Source: Trichoplax sp. H2 (taxonomy: Eukaryota > Placozoa > Uniplacotomia > Trichoplacea). From it: 64,000 bases of DNA. Location of the stretch: NCBI GenBank assembly GCA_003344405.1, contig NOWV01000007.1, forward strand, positions 868,001-932,000, read 5' to 3'. The stretch's first letter is position 1, and each line of letters opens with the position of its first letter. The position numbers and the translations under genes are program-made. Below, piece by piece: positions 36,765-54,200 of the stretch. Below the pieces are notes generated by a model, which saw only the letters and a list, made by a program, of their open reading frames with translations, did not search any database and had not been told where the DNA came from.

Positions 36765-39700
36765 CTATGAATCTTCTTGCGATTTCATTTTAACTTCTTC
36801 AGGAGGTGGCACATAATTTGGATCTCGAGTCAGCATTTTAGCCACTAACAATTTCATAATTTCACTTGATGATGGATCGACTTTATTACGCTGTCAAATT
36901 GAATTATTAAAATGAATGATTATTGCTGAGGTTGATTCTATGGAAATAACCTTCTTGCTCTAGTATACCTGCAATGCTAATCGAAGTAAACCTGGTGCAC
37001 TTTTGTTATTAACTATAACATGGCCGTCCGTTGGTGGAATGAGATTACACTGGTGTTGAACAGCTGCCCAAAATGCTTTAATTGATTCTTCTCCTAATTT
37101 ATTTCCTATATTAAAGTAGAAGAAATTGTTCAATAACGACGATAACAATAAACCACTTGATACAGGATATCCTACTATCTCATTTTTGACGTTGAATTAC
37201 TATTCAAACTGACTTGAAAGATTCAAATGGATTAGAGTTCGATTGCCACGTAAGTAAATTTCTCCATTTTCTTCAACGATCGGTTCCATAAGGGGATTTG
37301 TCAACTCAATTTGCTCAGGCTAGAATTTTTTACACGTAGAAGAATTTCATAAATGATTTCTAACACCATCACGCTAAATTTTAACGCGCTCATGCAGGCG
37401 TCAAACTCACAATTTACTCTAGTAATGATCAATTTTGAAAATTCTACCTCATGTTCCTGTTGGACGACCTTTTTCTCACTACTTCGATTCGATGCAGCTT
37501 TCTTGTTTTTGGGTCTACTAGATGAGTCGCCACCAGATGCTAAACCAAAATGATAGTATAGTATTACCAATAATAGTAATCATCACTATAAGTAATTGTA
37601 ATGGAAACAGATAGAGAGGAGTATCCGCTAGGATAGGAGTTGGATTACGCATTGTTACTAATTTAACTCTTACATTTCTTGCTTCTTGAATCATCCTTTT
37701 TATTTTTGTCATCTTTGGATTTGCTTTCTTTTTTCTTAGGTTTTGGTTTATCACGAATCTTCGTTTCATTTGGCGACATATGAATACTGTAAGAGACAGG
37801 GTGAAGATCGAACATATTAGCCATGATAATTGGTTTGCATTAGCTAATAGTTTTATCGTCCACTCGTCTCGTTAATATAGCATGAAAAATTCTAATGTTA
37901 ACATCCATCAGTAGGCGATTATCTAATTGACTTTAGGGATTTACCTTTGGCGTGATGTTTGTGGTCTATTATCGCGTGATCCACCGTCATGTTTGCGATT
38001 ATGTGGTGAAAGAGACTAGAATGGTAGAAGAAATAGGGTAGATTCTCTAATATGACTATTTCAGCGGTTGAATCATCGATATCCCTTACCAGATGGGTTC
38101 CATCATCAGTTGATACGCTCTTTTTAGACAACAATAATCGACGCTGAACTATTTCTTCATGTGTTAGTGGGAACCGATTGAGTACCTATATGAGAGCAAG
38201 GTAGAGTAAGTTTAGAAAATAATTTTCAACGTAAGCTGTTGTGGCTAGAGTGAACTAAGAAGCGCGTTAAACTATCTTATACTTCGGCTAGTTTGAGTCC
38301 TCCTGAGTCATCAATTTCATTGTTCGCTAACATTAAGCAGTGTAAAGTTCTATTTAAACGCAAGCTCTAGCGATATAGAAAGAATTTTAAGAGATTTAGA
38401 ATATTCATGATTTCTAGTATGCGTTAATTTCAGACTAGAGTAGCAGCATTTCAAAGTTCTATTTTAATACGTATACTTTCCGGCAGGTTGACATAAACTA
38501 GATCGAAGTAATGTAGCGATAGGATAGTATACGGCATAGAAAATATCTTTTACTATGGTTAACTTTAAATGTTATATGATTGATTACTTTATTACCATAG
38601 CGAGTGCTTTGGCACCTTCCGATCCAATTTTATTATTGCAAAGATCGAGCGTTACTAAGCTTTTATTCTTAAATAGTGCATGCCCCAACATGGTAGCACC
38701 AGTTGAAGTTATTCCACAGCTTCGAAGCGATAACGTATGGATATTGCTATGAGGTGATAGGATGGTTGTGTTATTAGATTAATATATTGATGATTTATGC
38801 CATATAAATAGAATACTGTCGACATAATTATTTTAAATTGGGATATGCGTAAAATCAATTAAACTAGTATCACTGTTTTGTACCAGTTTTCAGGAGTTAT
38901 AAAAGCTGAGAAACGTTGTCCAGGAACATTATTCCCATCCAAATGTACATGCCTTGTGTTAATAAAAAGTAGATAACACGTTATGTTGTTTTTCATCTGA
39001 TTTAATGGCCAGTGTAATATCATTTGGCTTACTTTAAATTTTTACAAAGTAAAGTCAGACTTGCGACGCCAGCTAATGTTTCATCTTTTAACCCCACGTT
39101 CCATAAGCTGATTAAACGAAATAACTATGTTAGTTAAGGTTGTTCAAATACTGTACAGAAATAGCATTAATTCAAAGTGCAAAAGTTTATCATGTTGAGA
39201 TATTATATCGTACTTAATTGTCGTCAGGTGAGAACACTTTGGTAAAGCACTGGAAAGAATTGTTATTATTGGAAGCTCCAAGCGCCAGCCTGTTATTATC
39301 AAATCATATAGTTGAAAAAAGCAAATGGAGTTGAACTATGGAAATGTTCCATTGGTAAGTAAGTTGAAATTGAATATATGCTAGAGCTGACCTCTGATAT
39401 AAACTTCTCTTGCCGTCATTTTGTTATCTTCATTATCATATTCTACTTCAATTTTAGGTTTAAAATAGTCAAACTTTTCCTTAACGGAATAGGTTGTCGG
39501 TTGCGGTTCTGTCGGCTCTGCTGGAGGTTCTTGATTTTGAACTAATTATGTTTGTGATAGACATTATTTTTATCATTCATTCTGGTACAATAAGTGGCTT
39601 TCTCTTCTACATCTTTGGATTTCGATGATCAACCTTAATGATCTAATTTTATAGCTACAACTCACCTTGTCCCTGATTAGGGTTAATAATATGCAATGAT

Positions 39701-40640
39701 GCCTTTGATCTATGCCCTATGAAGATATAAAAGAATAGTAAACGGTATAAGATACAAGGACTAGCCAATCATTTATGCAGTGTTAGAGTAACGATGGCAA
39801 CTTATTTCGCATTATATAGTTGAGTTGTTATTTCCCGTAACTTCAATTACCATACTTGTAGTGGCATTGAATAAATTGATTGCTCTCATAACTTACTTGT
39901 AAATCCTTCTTCATCATACGAGCTTTTATGCTTATCTTCCTTTCCATGGTCTCTTCCATGACCTTTAGAATCACTATCTTTTTTACTACCCTTGGACTCC
40001 TTCCCTGGAGGTTCATTACTTTGGTCTTGAGATTGGGGTGGTTGCGCCTTGCCGCGGATGACCACTTCAATTTTAGTATTTATCTCTGCTCGCAAGCACA
40101 TTTGTCCAAAATCAACCTCCAAATTTCCAGTTGGATTATAGGGTTCTGATAAATGTTGATAAACAAATCTAATAAAGATATAACTTCAAGACTCTACGAT
40201 AGCGTATGCCAATTTATTGACTAAACTGATTTTTCCTTATATCATTATATTTATGCATACACTAGTTGTTATCGCTTATGCCCATTTATAATGGTATCTC
40301 GATGGTAGTCTGCAAGTGTCATTATCATGTACAACTAGCCATAAGTAATGCAAAACGAGTACTGCTTTATACGCGTATATGCACAGGGTAATTTTCTTAT
40401 GTGAGACGTACAATAATATAGTCTATCACTGTAATATAATCACATCATAAACGTTTACTTTTATATGTATAATATAGCCATGCTCATAATAATAATCACA
40501 TTAGCTTTTGCTGATCAATTCTATCATTAACCTTTTCCACTACCATCTCCCTGATCTCCGCCGCCACCTTTATCGTGGAGTTGCTTATCACGATCTTCAC
40601 CGCGACCTTTTCTTCCACCTTTAAACGATCTAGACGCCAT
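36765..40640 (-). CDS. LRRC71: LRRC71-like axonemal leucine-rich repeat protein
   Basis: Orthologue of LRRC71, a leucine-rich-repeat protein of motile cilia. Fifteen exons in transcription order: 40640-40532, 40145-39897, 39716-39666, 39529-39392, 39289-39214, 39107-39033, 38952-38884, 38746-38596, 38185-38090, 38015-37945, 37786-37674, 37539-37448, 37319-37214, 37105-36969, 36890-36765; all GT-AG and all in frame; 552 aa, close to the human length of about 559. Layout: basic/Gly-rich N-terminus (1-36), charged segment, a VYIRGW lead-in, leucine-rich repeats (about 185-305: LWNVGL, LSLRSCGI, LDLCNNKI), a L-T-H-E-E-I-V-x-R-R-L-L-L helix, a Lys/Ser-rich linker (about 340-430), then N-P-L-M-E-P and L-I-H-L-N-L leading into the last repeat. 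The L-T-H-E helix and N-P-L-x-E-P block in this order identify LRRC71. Presence implies motile cilia. Confidence 0.88.
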
Positions 40641-41009
40641 ATTAATGTTGCTATAGTATTAAATTATGTAAGTAATCCAATTATAAAGTATGATGTTGTG
40701 ATGATGAAGAAATTTTGACTGCTGTTTGTAACTTAGTCGACACACAATAATGTGTTACTGTGATGATCGCGTAATATAGAATTTGTATGGATAGACGATC
40801 GCCAGTTCCTATTGTATATCGTAGTTAGATGCTATTACTGGTTAAGTTAATAACTAAAGCGATGATTAAGCATAAAAGTAGAAATAGACTTGTATGGGAA
40901 TTTAGCTCATGGATAAGCTTTCATATTGTATTCGTTACCTGGTTGCTATGGTGACCCTAGTTGTCAACGTTGACGGCATATACTATGGCAGTATATACTA
41001 TTTTAAATT

Positions 41010-41690
41010 GCCTATTCTGTCACATTGGATATAATAGCGGTTAATAATAACCTACTGCTGTACAGTATGTTAAGTGTTGTCCAAGTCTATTATTTTAACT
41101 TTCCCAGTCTAAAATAGCAGATAGACACGAACAATAATGCTGTAACTATAACTAAAAGGTCCGATATTGTACCAGTCTATTGCTTCACCTTGCTTACCTT
41201 ATGTTATACCGGATATACAAATATGCTGCATCAACTTGCCTAGTTTATCATGCAAGGTAGCCTAGTGGTAGCATAATAATTATTAATGTAAACCAAGTAT
41301 ACTTAAATAGACGCTAATATCATATACGTGTTATTCATGTAGGCGAATACTGCCCCAAGTTACCTACTGTACTCTGTCGTATTGACATAGTGGCGGTTAA
41401 TAGTGACCCACAGTACTACTGTATGTTAAATATTGTCCAAGTCTATTTCGTTAACTTAGCCAGTCCAAAACAGTATATGGATACGAACAGTAATGTTGCA
41501 GAAATGACTAAAATGTTCAATATTACACCCGCCGACTGATTCACTCTGTGTTGTACTAAATATACAAATACGTGTATACTACTTCAACTTGCTTAGTTTA
41601 TTATGCAAGCTACTCGCAAACTAGCAGTAAATACGTATCAATAAATCCTAAGCATACTGAAATATTCCACTCAGTAAAGTAGATAAGTAT
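41010..41690. repeat. two-copy diverged tandem repeat, about 356 bp
   Basis: GCGGTTAATA at 41038 and 41394, a TATGTTAA-TGTTGTCCAAGTCTAT block, a block with GAACAATAATG or GAACAGTAATG, and a CAACTTGC-TAGTTTAT-ATGCAAG block recur in the same order. Divergence is substantial. No coding content is seen. Confidence 0.75.
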
Positions 41691-42693
41691 GCAGAGTATA
41701 TCACGAGTAAAGGGTTCTACTAATAAATTAAAATTTGAGAGAAATATCGGTTTACCTACGAATTTTACTGTACACTGTATATCATACGACGTACTTTTTA
41801 AGCATAGTTTATATTTATCTCCTTCAAGGCGCACACTAGATTTTCGCTGCTATGGCCAGGTACACACGCTCTTTTACACTATATACGTGTAAGTAGACTT
41901 TTCCATGTAATGAAATAAGGATCTCGTGTTTTGCTGATGCGAATACATATATTCACGATACAGCGATGTATACTGTAATAACGCCATCACAAAGAAATTT
42001 TAAATTTAGCTTATTGATTTCATAGGCGCTTTCCGCTGATTATTCCCAACCCTAAACACTTGGGTTTCATATCTATTTAGAATTAGGTAGCGTTATTTAA
42101 AGTGTCTTGTTCATTTCTTCAAATTACCAAAAATAGTCTAGACATTATCCCAGCAAACGGATAACAATTTTTTTAATTGGTAATTGATGTTGCGAGTATT
42201 CATAGCATATTTAATCCCAGCACAAATGTGCTAACAAAATTTACCAAGGACAAAGAAAGCATCAAATTCATTCATTCATTCATACACTCCAGTTTATTTC
42301 CATGTGTAAATCACACAATGCATTCAATACTCAAAAGATATAAAAATGAACGCCAATTAAAGAGAAAAAAAACTACATCTTGCACTAAGTATACAGTAGT
42401 AGCTTACAGTATTAACTTCCACCTTTAAATATTTAAATTTTGGAAGTTAAATTTAGCACTTGCAGCAGTATTATTGAAACTACATAAATTCTATGTAAGG
42501 TGGAGGTCTGTAATGACCGTCCCTACATAATATTCAATTGAGAAGACTTAAGAGGTCAATTGCATGGTGTTCCTAGTTAACTATAGCACCTACGGAATAA
42601 TATTCTTTTATGACACAAAATTTAGAACATTGAATCTTTTCTGTTTTAATACGGTCTTACAAGGTATACTACCTTCGATTGCTGTACGCGAAA

Positions 42694-42699
42694 TTTATT
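42694..42699 (-). terminator. AATAAA poly(A) signal of the Rab11 gene
   Basis: TTTATT on the plus strand, i.e. AATAAA on the coding strand, about 85 bases after the Rab11 stop. Confidence 0.4.
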
Positions 42700-42782
42700 A
42701 CTGATAAAGTGAAGGTATCTTAAGTAAGTCTAAATAAAGGAAGATCGAAAAAGTAAGTAGTAAGAAATACATGTGTTAATCC

Positions 42783-48057
<5,275 letters not shown>

Positions 48058-48285
48058 TTCGCTTGCAAGTAAAATATTAAATTGTAATGGCAGCACCAGC
48101 GTCTTGATTGCAGCAAATATATAAGCCAATTGTATGTACAATATGCATTGACTAGGGTTGGCCTGTCTAAATAGGGAAACTCCCAATTTTGCTTTTCCTG
48201 ACTATGCGTCCAGTCAACCAACCAGTGACACCCTTGCGATCGCTTTTTTGGGGACACCAGGCATGCACGCAGTGATTGCATGGGA

Positions 48286-49000
48286 GTATGCGTAGCCGGC
48301 ACGACTGTCTATTGTACAGTACAGTACAGTGTCCTGTACTGTACTGGGCTGGAATGAACTGTACTGTACAGTACTAAAAAGAGTACAGTATGCGTAGTCG
48401 GCACTACTGTCCATTGTACTGTACACTGTACTGGAATGTACTGTATACTGTACAGTACTAAAAGGAGTACAGCTGTACTGTATGCGTAGCCCGGACTACT
48501 GTGCATTGTACTGTACACTGTACTGGACTGGAATGAACTGTACACTTCGACGTTCAGTTCATTCCAGCCCAGTACAGTACAATTATCCTGCCGCGGATGT
48601 TCTGTAGAACAGAAATCTAACTACAGATTTGAAATTAGAAGCTCATAAGCTATCGATTGATATAAATTTTAAATAGATTTGATCAATTTTTAAGCGTTTA
48701 CTTTCATTTTTCGTAATCTGAGGAGAAAATAATCACGCTCTGTATGCGTAGCTCGCACTACTGTCCATTCTACTGTGCTGTACAGTACACTGTACAGGAT
48801 TGTAAGGAACTGTACTAAAAAGAGTACAGTATGCTTAGCCCGCACTACTGTCCATTCTACTGTACACTGTACACTGTACTGGACTGTAATGAACTGTACA
48901 GTACAGTACTAAAAAGAGTACTGTACAGTATGCGTAGCCCTCACTACAGTACTGTACACTGTCGGACTGTCCTGTACTAAAATGAAAAGCGTTTTCTTCT
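48286..49000. repeat. CAGTAC palindromic satellite, about 95-bp unit
   Basis: Units begin with TATGCGTAG-C-GCACTACTG at about 48288, 48390, 48481, 48742, 48830 and 48930. They continue with TGTCCATT, an alternating CTGTACACTGTACTGGA block, GAACTGTACAGTACAGTAC and TAAAAAGAGTACAGT. Spacing within the two blocks is 88-102 bp; an unrelated segment of about 170 bp separates them. Much of each unit is self-complementary. Confidence 0.85.
48525..48590. repeat. inverted repeat (hairpin) at a satellite block edge
   Basis: GGACTGGAATGAACTG is followed, after a loop of about 14 bases (TACACTTCGACGTT), by CAGTTCATTCCAGCCCAGTA. The right arm is the reverse complement of the satellite segment at about 48340-48360. 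It is therefore an inverted satellite copy and can fold into a long stem. Confidence 0.75.
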
Positions 49001-49430
49001 TTCAACACTCTACAGTGTACAGTACATCCTCACAGTACTGTACACTGTACATCGTGATCTTTTCTCATTCCATTCTTGAATAGGAAAGTGACAACGCTTT
49101 AGTATTAACCAATAGAAGATAATATACAGTACTGTACAGACAGTGTACAGTACATCATTTCCATATGTAAAAAATGCGCGCATATAATAGGTACTGATTC
49201 CTCCATTTGGAAAAGGATTACACTGAGTGTACAATACTGTACACATTACGCACGCACTGGACGAGCAATGATGAGTTCAATTTGTGTTATTTCCGGGATC
49301 GTACAAGTACTGTACACCAACCACAAATTTACCTAAAGTTCAATGATTTCAGAATCTGTGTTCCATTCATTTCGGAGGTACTAGTACAAACTCCCGTCGC
49401 TTTGCTGACGGTTTACGATAATGTGCTCAT

Positions 49431-49602
49431 TTAACAGATAGTATTACCATTTGATAGACCTGTCACAGGTTCAGTAACTTTATACCGTGTACTGTACAAG
49501 AGTACGGTACAGCACTACAATACTGTACTGTACAGTACTTTTACTCGGGCATGTGATAACGTACCCGTTTGTTAATAATTAATAGATAGTATTACCATTC
49601 GA
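49431..49602. repeat. direct repeats flanking a CAGTAC cluster
   Basis: TTAACAGATAGTATTACCAT (49431) and TTAATAGATAGTATTACCAT (49579) are near-identical and 148 bp apart. The sequence just before each is also similar (GATAATGTGCTC, GATAACGTACCC). The unit between them contains the CAGTAC cluster, so this looks like a tandem duplication that captured it. Confidence 0.65.
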
Positions 49603-50214
49603 CATTATATGTACAGTATATCCCGGTAATAGCCGAGCACTACTATACTACTATTCACAACTATACTTCTAGAATACTACTTTTCAATAATGCATTCACG
49701 GATGAAACCTTATTACAGTCTTTGATAATAATTCGGCAATTATAATATCTGTCCTACATATCCTAATGTGAAGAATAATGCTACTGGACAGATTAAAATT
49801 ATATCAACCATTGCTGAGTAGTAATACTATGATTGAACACTCATTTGCAAGTTTACTTTGCATAATTTGACATTTTATTAACATCCGATTACTGTATAAT
49901 GCTGATTAGAATATTATTGATGTATTGCAAAGGAACAATAAATAAAAGTAATATGACAATTACTCCCTTACGTATCACAAATTCATAATGCAATAAAATT
50001 GATTGACTTTACGTTCGGAATGAAAGCATTCCATTTTTGTGGCTGCAAAATGTGTTATATAAAGTGATATTTGCCTAGACGCTTTATCCTAAGTATAGTA
50101 TTATAATCACTATTTCAATGTAAAGCTTCCCTATAAACTACATTACGTGTCACTCGGCATATGCCATTATTGTAGCCTGGCAAGTTACTGTTAACTCTAT
50201 TATGGAGTAAGGAA

Positions 50215-50510
50215 TTAATTTCCGTTCGATCAATAAACACCTTTCAATCGCGAGGATTTCCAACGCGGCTTATGGCTACGTATAGCTGGCCGTGAGTAAA
50301 AACGCTGGTAGATAAAAGCACTGCACATTGATTCAAAGTTTGCCCTTGGCTTTTGTTAATAGTCATAGCAAATGCTGGGCATATAGGAAATTGCCGACGT
50401 ATCAACTGAAATAGAAGATCAGTGTCAGATGGGGAAATATTAATACGTGGTATTAAAATGATAGAGCCGGCATGTTCTCCACCAAGTACAGTATACGCGC
50501 CACCAACAGT
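50215..50510 (-). pseudogene. Helitron-type Pif1 helicase relic
   Basis: Read on the minus strand, the segment encodes the C-terminal part of the Pif1-like helicase of Helitron transposons. Visible in order: G-G-E-H-A-G-S-I-I-L-I-P-R-I, then F-P-I-C-P-A-F-A-M-T-I-N-K-S-Q-G-Q-T, then H-G-Q-L-Y-V-A-I-S-R-V. The AMTINKSQGQT and LYVAISRV blocks are helicase motifs near the end of these proteins. An in-frame TGA lies just after the SRV block and another at about 50519 upstream. No Rep domain or further helicase motifs were found nearby, so it is a dead fragment. Confidence 0.85.
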
Positions 50511-50754
50511 CTTTCAGTAATATCTGTGTTCAATTTATTTTGAAGGTATGAATGTCCGCTGTGCAGTGTACACTGTACAATACTCTACAGTTATGAACAG
50601 TGACATTGCTAAATATGCTTATTAACTTTGAACGTTAGTTAATCTTAATGAAATCTTAACCAGATTTACAAGAGCACTGCTTATAATAATAATACGACCT
50701 ACTTGTAACCATTTTACAGACCACGTGACCTTTATTACGCAACGGTCTATTGTC

Positions 50755-50850
50755 TACTAATACTGTACAGTACTGTACACTGTACACAGTACAGTGTACT
50801 GTAGTAACAGTACTGGTACGGTACACTACAGTACTGTACAGTACTGTACA
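50755..50850. repeat. dense CAGTAC/GTAC palindrome tract
   Basis: Almost pure runs of TACTGTACAG, GTACACTGTACAC and GTACTGTACAG with GGTACGGTAC in the middle. It is highly self-complementary, without a clear unit. Confidence 0.8.
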
Positions 50851-51216
50851 GTATTTTCACTGGCAAGAATGCAAATTTGAAAATTGGAACTTGCTGATAT
50901 TTGGGGAGAAAATGGATATACAGTAGACGAGCAAGGGAATGCCTGTACAACATCTACCTATCCATTGAACTCACTTTAGACTTCATTTAACCTGCACCAT
51001 TTTATTTTTGGATTGTAGTACTGTTCTCTGTACTGTACAATACTATATGATGATAGAATTCAAGGACTTTGTCCCCTTTGATAATTGATGAATTTTTCCA
51101 TTTTAGAGAAAATGGACCACGTGAACAGCTCCCTGATCATCGTCAGCATGCCCAGGAACTCATTGTTCGCCCTTGAACAAATAGAAATTTCCATTTCCCG
51201 GCCATTGGCATACAGT

Positions 51217-51265
51217 ACAGTAATAATTAATAATAATAATAAGAAGAATAATAATATTAATAATT
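51217..51265. repeat. AAT/ATA trinucleotide microsatellite
   Basis: Imperfect run of TAA/AAT triplets, with two AAG interruptions. Confidence 0.7.
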
Positions 51266-54200
51266 GGAATTATTCAATACCGTACACTAGTGTACGGTAT
51301 AGTACTGACCATTTCGCTTAGTCTGTCTAGTCTTGGATAAAAAGCCATAAAAGACAAAACTCACTCAAGCATTGATCACAAAAGAGTTCCAGCTCCGACT
51401 GGCTGTAGCAAGAATTGCGTTGGTTGATAAAGCAAATTAGAAGTTTCTCTCGTTGTGTAAGTATCTCTGATAAACGACATTTTTTATTGATCAAATGGTA
51501 GTTGTCCAATGTATCTTGTTATTACTTTACTTGGAGATGGATGAAGAGAGGAAAATGGATGCAACATTTGGTTGCATTTTGGTATTCAAAGTCGTCTCCA
51601 GCCTGTATACACTTTTTTGCTCATCAAAAAATAGATAGTCGGATAATCGTAGTAGCTATCGTTGCGTTGTATGGTAACATTCAACATCTGCAAAGTACAT
51701 TATGACTGTATATCAATCATTTTTACCATCACATCCAAGGCATTGGAATAGTCTGGGGTCAACAAATGGACTAAATTGACACCAAGATTGTATTCAATTT
51801 TCCACCATGTTAGTATGTTGCTAGTACAGTATAATTATGAAAATGACAAATCATGGACAGTAGTTGTTAACATAATAAACGTGATCGATGATTGGTATAC
51901 TGCTTGCCACAACTGTGCTTTGCCCGATATTCATGACAGACGTGACTACCTTATTACTTTGGAAACATGATAGTATCAACATACATGACTATGTTACCAC
52001 GGCTTGCTACGGATTAATGATCTCTGACTGCAGGCGCGCTTCCCGCAAATTGACTTATTCTAGTACTACTACACTACTGTTCATGATTTTACGAGGAGGC
52101 GGGGAGAGAACGTGACCATTTTCTAATGTTGAGTCAATAATTAATAGGCGGCCTGCAGGTTGCCTACTCGCCTATTATAACATGATTGTTTTAATGGATT
52201 AGACGATATCCAATCTTGAAATAGCGAGGGATCAGGTGAGCATCCGCGGTAACCTTACTGAATAGTGAATACCGTAGATGAGCTCTAGTAGTTCTATCCA
52301 CGGTATTGAACTTTGTTAACTTCAAAGACGCTGCGTGATCCAACTGATAATGGACGTTAGTCCAGTAACGTGACCTGAAAAGAATGCAAGTGCAATCATC
52401 GCATACGTTCTACGCTAGGACAGAAAACGTCCTAGTGTGCTAACTGCTAAGGCTTAATCCAAAATTTCAATTCTATTTTTATATTGAAAATAAATTTTGA
52501 TTTTGCAAGTTTCGTCAATAATCTCCTGCTTCGTAATTAATTGATTGTAATTATCAATGGAAGCCATGTTGCATTGTTTGGAAAAGTTGGATTAATGCTT
52601 GAAAATTTGACATCAGTGTTTACGATAGCGTTATTTGATGACTTAAACTAACAATAGTATTCGACATGAACAAAAATAGACACTCAACTTCCAAATACAA
52701 GTAGCTCGCAAGCCTGGTAACAACAACTTATCATTGCAATACTGCGTGTTAAGAGACCCTTAAACGAGTACTGTAGGTTATCATTCACGCTACGGTTCCA
52801 TTTTTAGTACACGTGGTCCGATTTTGATTCACTGTTATCGTTGCTATAATCTGTATTATTCTGAGGAATGAGCAAGCAAGTGTACGGTAGACTAAACGGA
52901 TCAAATCGGAACCGAAACATTTTTGAACTGATCTCCACTGTTTGAGTAGCGTACACTGTACAGTCTACGTATATGCCAAAATCAAGGCTCATTCATTTCA
53001 TCTTTCCTGTGTGTCAGAATCAGGACAAAAATTGAAGGAATTGAATTAACTTTTCTTCTACTGTACTCATCGGAAAGGCTATGGTTGCTACATTTCTTTT
53101 CATATACTTTTGTAACTTTGATAGCTATTTAAAACGTCTACTACGCTATAGCCAATTGACACAAATTGGCTACCCGTGCGATATTGTACAATTGTTTATT
53201 TATTCAGTTCTAATGGTGTGTTCGACTTTAAATAGTTGATTCCTCATCCGATTTATGGCCTCATGGCGGCTGATTCCTAGCTGGAGGCTTTAATGGATTC
53301 ATCATTGCTATATAATAACAATAGTAGCGTCTAATAGTAGTAATACTGTAGTACAGTACACGATCAATATACTGCAGCAGAAGCAAAAAAATGTTGTAAT
53401 TAATGCTGGATCTGTTGGTAGAATTTTGGGTACTTCGACTGCAGAGTAATACGACCATAATGGTGTTGGAGGCCACGCTCTGTTACAGTGTCGCTGAACA
53501 TGTACAAGTATGCTCTGTACAGTAGCAGTCTTGATACTAGCGATACGATGGTGGTAAAAAATGCTGTATATACTCGTAACTTAGCAAGTATGTTTATCCA
53601 GGGTCCTAAAGTCAATCAATCGAAACAGGAATGGACAGTATCGAGTTCATCCACGGAATGTGGACTAAAATTTCATGCCATTTTTCAACAACTAATTCCC
53701 AAAGTAAACACATGCGCGGCACACCATTTGATATTTAGGAAATAGCTAACAAGTAATACAATGCAAGAGTCCACGTAACTATGCTTAAACAACGTGTTAG
53801 CATAGACAAGAACTCTTGTAGCCCTGCGCTTTAGTAAATACGATGTGGATCCAATTGTTTTCATTTTATTGTTTCATTCAAATAGAAATTGCATCACGCC
53901 ATGTACATTTTTTGCAATTCAAAGCTGATTCAAATGCCATAAATATTTCATTTTCCAATGGACGATCATGCATTATAGTTGCATACAACGGAACGGTTAT
54001 TAGTTCTGACGATGACCGCTGCCAGTTACTTTTAAGAAGGCTGCCCTTACTGCAGTATTCATTGATATCTCATTATGACAGTACCGTCTAAATCGTAATA
54101 TAGTAGGGGACGGTGCAGACATCTTGATTCCTGATTTTAGTATTATTGATTTATTAAAACAGTCAATAAAGGTGTACTTGGGGGCAGAATATACTCGTAT

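Larger units (their letters stand above)
40641..42782. other. gap between LRRC71-like and Rab11 genes
   Basis: Both flanking genes are on the minus strand. The promoter of the LRRC71-like gene should lie just to the right of 40640. The main visible structure is a diverged two-copy repeat at about 41010-41690. No gene is seen. Confidence 0.55.

Noticed and set aside
39661-39720. alternative splice frames for LRRC71-like exon 3
   Set aside because: Using the acceptor at the nearby AAAG or ATAG sites gives a stop codon or breaks the downstream frame; only 39716-39666 keeps phase 1 on both sides.
41265-41290. tRNA-like phrase GTAGCCTAGTGGTAGCA
   Set aside because: Resembles a D-arm, but no T-arm, anticodon stem or pairing acceptor ends follow; it is part of the 356-bp duplicate.
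53843-54091. 82-codon plus-strand open frame
   Set aside because: No family recognised; overlapping open frames on the other strand and lack of exon structure make it unsupported.
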